The translations under genes and the position numbers were made by a program. Below the pieces are notes generated by a model. It was not told where the DNA came from, did not search any database, and was given only the letters and a program-made list of their open reading frames with translations. Shown here one piece after another: positions 5,437 to 7,185 of a stretch of 7,185 bases of DNA. Each line of letters starts with the position of its first letter. Positions within the stretch are counted from its first letter, which is position 1. Source of the DNA: Betaproteobacteria bacterium (GTDB lineage: Bacteria > Pseudomonadota > Gammaproteobacteria > Burkholderiales > Casimicrobiaceae); the NCBI GenBank assembly GCA_025355395.1, contig JANXZT010000028.1:1-7185 (forward strand), given 5' to 3'.

Positions 5437-5832
5437 ATGACTGCCTCGACGACTCTCCTGCAGTTCCTGCTGATGGTAGTCGCCGGTTGGTTACACCGGC
5501 AACAAGCGGCGGTGATCGAGTACCTGAGTGCAGAGAATCGTGTGCTCCGCGAGCGACTGGGCGATCGGCGCATCATCTTCACCGACGCCGAGCGGCGGAA
5601 TCTCGCCGAGAAGCGAGGGCGGTGGGACGTCAGACGCTACGAGAGCTTGGCACGATCGTCACCCCCGAAACCTTATTGCGCTGGCACCGGGAGCTGGTGG
5701 CGCGCAAGTGGACTTTCATTGAGCGTCGCAGACCAGGCCGACCCCGCACTCGCCAGGAGCTTGTGGCACTGGTCGTGAGGATGGCAACCGAAAACCCGAG
5801 CTGGGGATATAAGCGCATTCCAGGGTCGATCC
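5437..5832 (+). pseudogene. Decayed integrase/transposase, frameshifted and lacking its catalytic domain
   Basis: From the ATG at 5437 (frame 1) the product begins MTASTTLLQFLLMVVAGWL, then HRQQAAVIEYLSAENRVLRERLG and FTDAERRNLAEK. This is the typical N-terminus of a group of integrase-core transposases I associate with planctomycetes and acidobacteria. Around 5614-5619 the homology jumps to frame 3 (AVGRQTLRELGTIVTPETLLRWHRELV ... GRPR ... VVRMATENPSWGYKRI), which a single missing base explains. Homology ends near 5832; after WGYKRIPGSI the sequence no longer follows the family, and the whole DDE (rve) catalytic domain is missing. About 130 residues remain of a protein usually well over 300. 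It is not functional. It may have been cut when the downstream IS inserted. Confidence 0.7.
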
Positions 5833-7185
5833 GTCACTCCCCGCTCGAGACTGGGTGGCATCGTGAATTACTCCGAACGACTTGCCGCATGATGCGTGCG
5901 GAGATTTCCGACAATACGGGGTCCAAAGCGTGGCTAAGGCGTTCGATACGGAGCCACCCGCATGATGGGACAAGGATCTGGCGGACATAGGCGACTGTTC
6001 TACTCATTCAATCTCGACGATCACGTTCCTTTCGATCACCTGCTACGCGGGATTGATCGCTGCCTCGATCTGGGCGAACTGCGCCGCCATCTCGCGTCGT
6101 TCTACAGCCACACTGGGCGGCCGTCGATCGATCCGGACCTGATGGCGCGGATGCTGATCGTGGGTTACAGCTTCGGCATTCGTTCCGAGCGCCGACTGTG
6201 CGAGGAGGTTCACCTCAATCTGGCGTATCGCTGGTTCTGTCGACTGGGTCTGGAGGACATGGTGCCGGACCATTCGACGTTCTCGAAGTACCGGCACGGC
6301 CGCTTCCGGGAGAGCGAAGCGTTTCGGCAGGTGTTCGAGAGCGTGGTCGAGCGGTGCATGAAGGAAGGGCTGGTTGGCGGCGAAGGCTTTGCGGTTGACG
6401 CCAGTGTGATCAAGGCCGACGCCAATCGCAGCCGCAGCACGGCGCGCGAGGCGGCGGCGGACTTGCGCGATTCGCGGCACGCGACCCGGGCGGTACGCGA
6501 GTATCTGGCCGCACTCGACGCGCAGGGTGAGCCGGGCCCGGCTGCGGCATCGATCTCACCGACTGATCCCGCCGCGCGGTGGACGGCGGTGGGTGGTCCG
6601 GCGTTCTACGCGTATTCGACCAATTATCTGGTTGATGTGCGAGCCGGCATCATTGTTGATGTCGAGGCGACGCCTACTTTGCGCACGGACGAAGTGAACT
6701 GTGCGCGGACCATGCTCGAACGGGTCGAAGAACGGTTCGACCTGGAGCCTGAGCGGCTGATCGGCGATATGGCATACGGCGCGGCCCCAATGCTCGGCTG
6801 GTTGGTCGAAGAGAAGAGAATCGCGCCGCACATTCCGCTGTGGGACAGGACCCAACGCGACGATGAGACGCTCTCCAGCAGCGACTTCCAATGGGACGAA
6901 CAGGCCGACGAATACCGCTGCCCGCAGGGAAATGCACTGCGCAAGCAAAGACGCACGTTCAAGAATCTGCGTACCCACATCACCAAGGCCGGCACCATCA
7001 TCCATCGAGCCAGTCAGTCCGATTGTGCGAGTTGCCCGATGAAGGCGCACTGCTGCCCGAACACTCCTATGCGGAAGATCGCTCGCAGCGTCCATGAATC
7101 GGCACGGGATGCCGCTCGCGACGTTGCCAAGACCGCTGCTTACAAGCAATCGCGCAGGGATCGCAAGAAGGTCGAGATGCTCTTC
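5833..7185 (+). mobile_element. IS1182-like insertion sequence (3' partial; left end approximate)
   Basis: The element is defined by its transposase gene. Its left end should lie in the ~130 bases between the loss of integrase homology (about 5832) and the transposase ATG (5962). I cannot fix the terminal inverted repeat because the right end is outside the window. The only local symmetry is small: CCGCA/TGCGG at 5885-5901. Confidence 0.6.
5962..7185 (+). CDS. IS1182-family transposase (3' partial)
   Basis: The frame is open from the ATG at 5962 to the window end, 408 codons with no stop. GGAG at 5950-5953, eight bases upstream, supports this start. Residues 25-115 form the IS5/IS1182 N-terminal domain, with landmarks GRPSIDPDLMARMLIVGY, SERRLCEEV, LAYRWFC and PDHSTFSKYR. 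The DDE nuclease triad is visible: Asp146 in FAVDASVIKAD, Asp269 in LIGDMAYG, and Glu405 in KKVEMLF at the very edge. Between them lies a cysteine cluster, YRCP (Cys320) and CASCPMKAHCC (355-365), seen in this family and possibly zinc-binding. IS1182 transposases are usually about 450-500 residues, so roughly 40-90 are missing to the right. No frameshift or stop is seen, so the element may be intact and recent. Confidence 0.92.
   Translation, partial: MMGQGSGGHRRLFYSFNLDDHVPFDHLLRGIDRCLDLGELRRHLASFYSHTGRPSIDPDLMARMLIVGYSFGIRSERRLCEEVHLNLAYRWFCRLGLEDMVPDHSTFSKYRHGRFRESEAFRQVFESVVERCMKEGLVGGEGFAVDASVIKADANRSRSTAREAAADLRDSRHATRAVREYLAALDAQGEPGPAAASISPTDPAARWTAVGGPAFYAYSTNYLVDVRAGIIVDVEATPTLRTDEVNCARTMLERVEERFDLEPERLIGDMAYGAAPMLGWLVEEKRIAPHIPLWDRTQRDDETLSSSDFQWDEQADEYRCPQGNALRKQRRTFKNLRTHITKAGTIIHRASQSDCASCPMKAHCCPNTPMRKIARSVHESARDAARDVAKTAAYKQSRRDRKKVEMLF

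Noticed and set aside
5600..5640. Programmed -1 frameshift in the integrase, as in IS3 elements
   Set aside because: There is no A6G-type slippery heptamer or following stem-loop, and the catalytic domain is missing anyway; a decay indel is simpler.
5885..5901. CCGCA/TGCGG symmetry as the IS terminal inverted repeat
   Set aside because: It is too short, with both arms on the same side of the transposase gene; the matching right end is not in the window.
6043..7149. Minus-strand frames opposite the transposase
   Set aside because: They mirror the strongly supported IS1182 transposase and have no independent homology.
1..7185. CRISPR array, tRNA or rRNA genes
   Set aside because: No regularly spaced short direct repeats, no cloverleaf with CCA-type end and no recognisable rRNA segments were seen.

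Overview
This GC-rich bacterial window looks like accessory DNA joined to a chromosomal surface-protein locus. The host is probably a planctomycete or a relative. That rests on the PKD-repeat surface protein, the general lack of Shine-Dalgarno sites, and an integrase type I associate with that phylum. It is an inference from gene content, since no ribosomal or marker gene is present.

Region 1 (1-1950) is a 5'-truncated PKD-repeat protein with a C-terminal membrane anchor. It overlaps by 7 bases a small gene whose protein starts with a four-cysteine zinc ribbon. The first ~102 bases are back to front: read on the minus strand they encode a piece of another PKD repeat of the same gene family. 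The left edge is therefore a real inversion or a fold-back/assembly chimera.

Region 2 (about 1950-4680) starts at an abrupt joint where the zinc-ribbon frame runs into the C-terminal part of a ParD-like antitoxin with no visible toxin. A two-gene metal-response operon follows. The first gene is a 92-residue CsoR/RcnR-family repressor carrying the exact His3-Cys35-His60-His64 set of the Ni/Co sensor RcnR. Sixteen bases later comes a 667-residue P1B-type metal-transporting ATPase. A C4-tract candidate operator lies upstream, and a stem-loop follows the ATPase stop. The ATPase has every catalytic P-type motif but an unusual metal-site motif: Gly-Ala-Cys then six residues then Pro, where CPC/CPH/SPC/TPC is expected. 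The likely logic is that metal binding releases the repressor and the pump exports the metal, with nickel or cobalt the best guess from the sensor.

Region 3 (about 4680-7185) holds a small GIY-YIG nuclease-domain protein, about 220 bases of gene-free DNA with RNA-like hairpins, a decayed integrase (one frameshift, catalytic domain missing), and an IS1182-like transposase that runs off the right edge. Mobile-element debris on one side and a broken antitoxin on the other suggest that the metal operon sits in acquired DNA.
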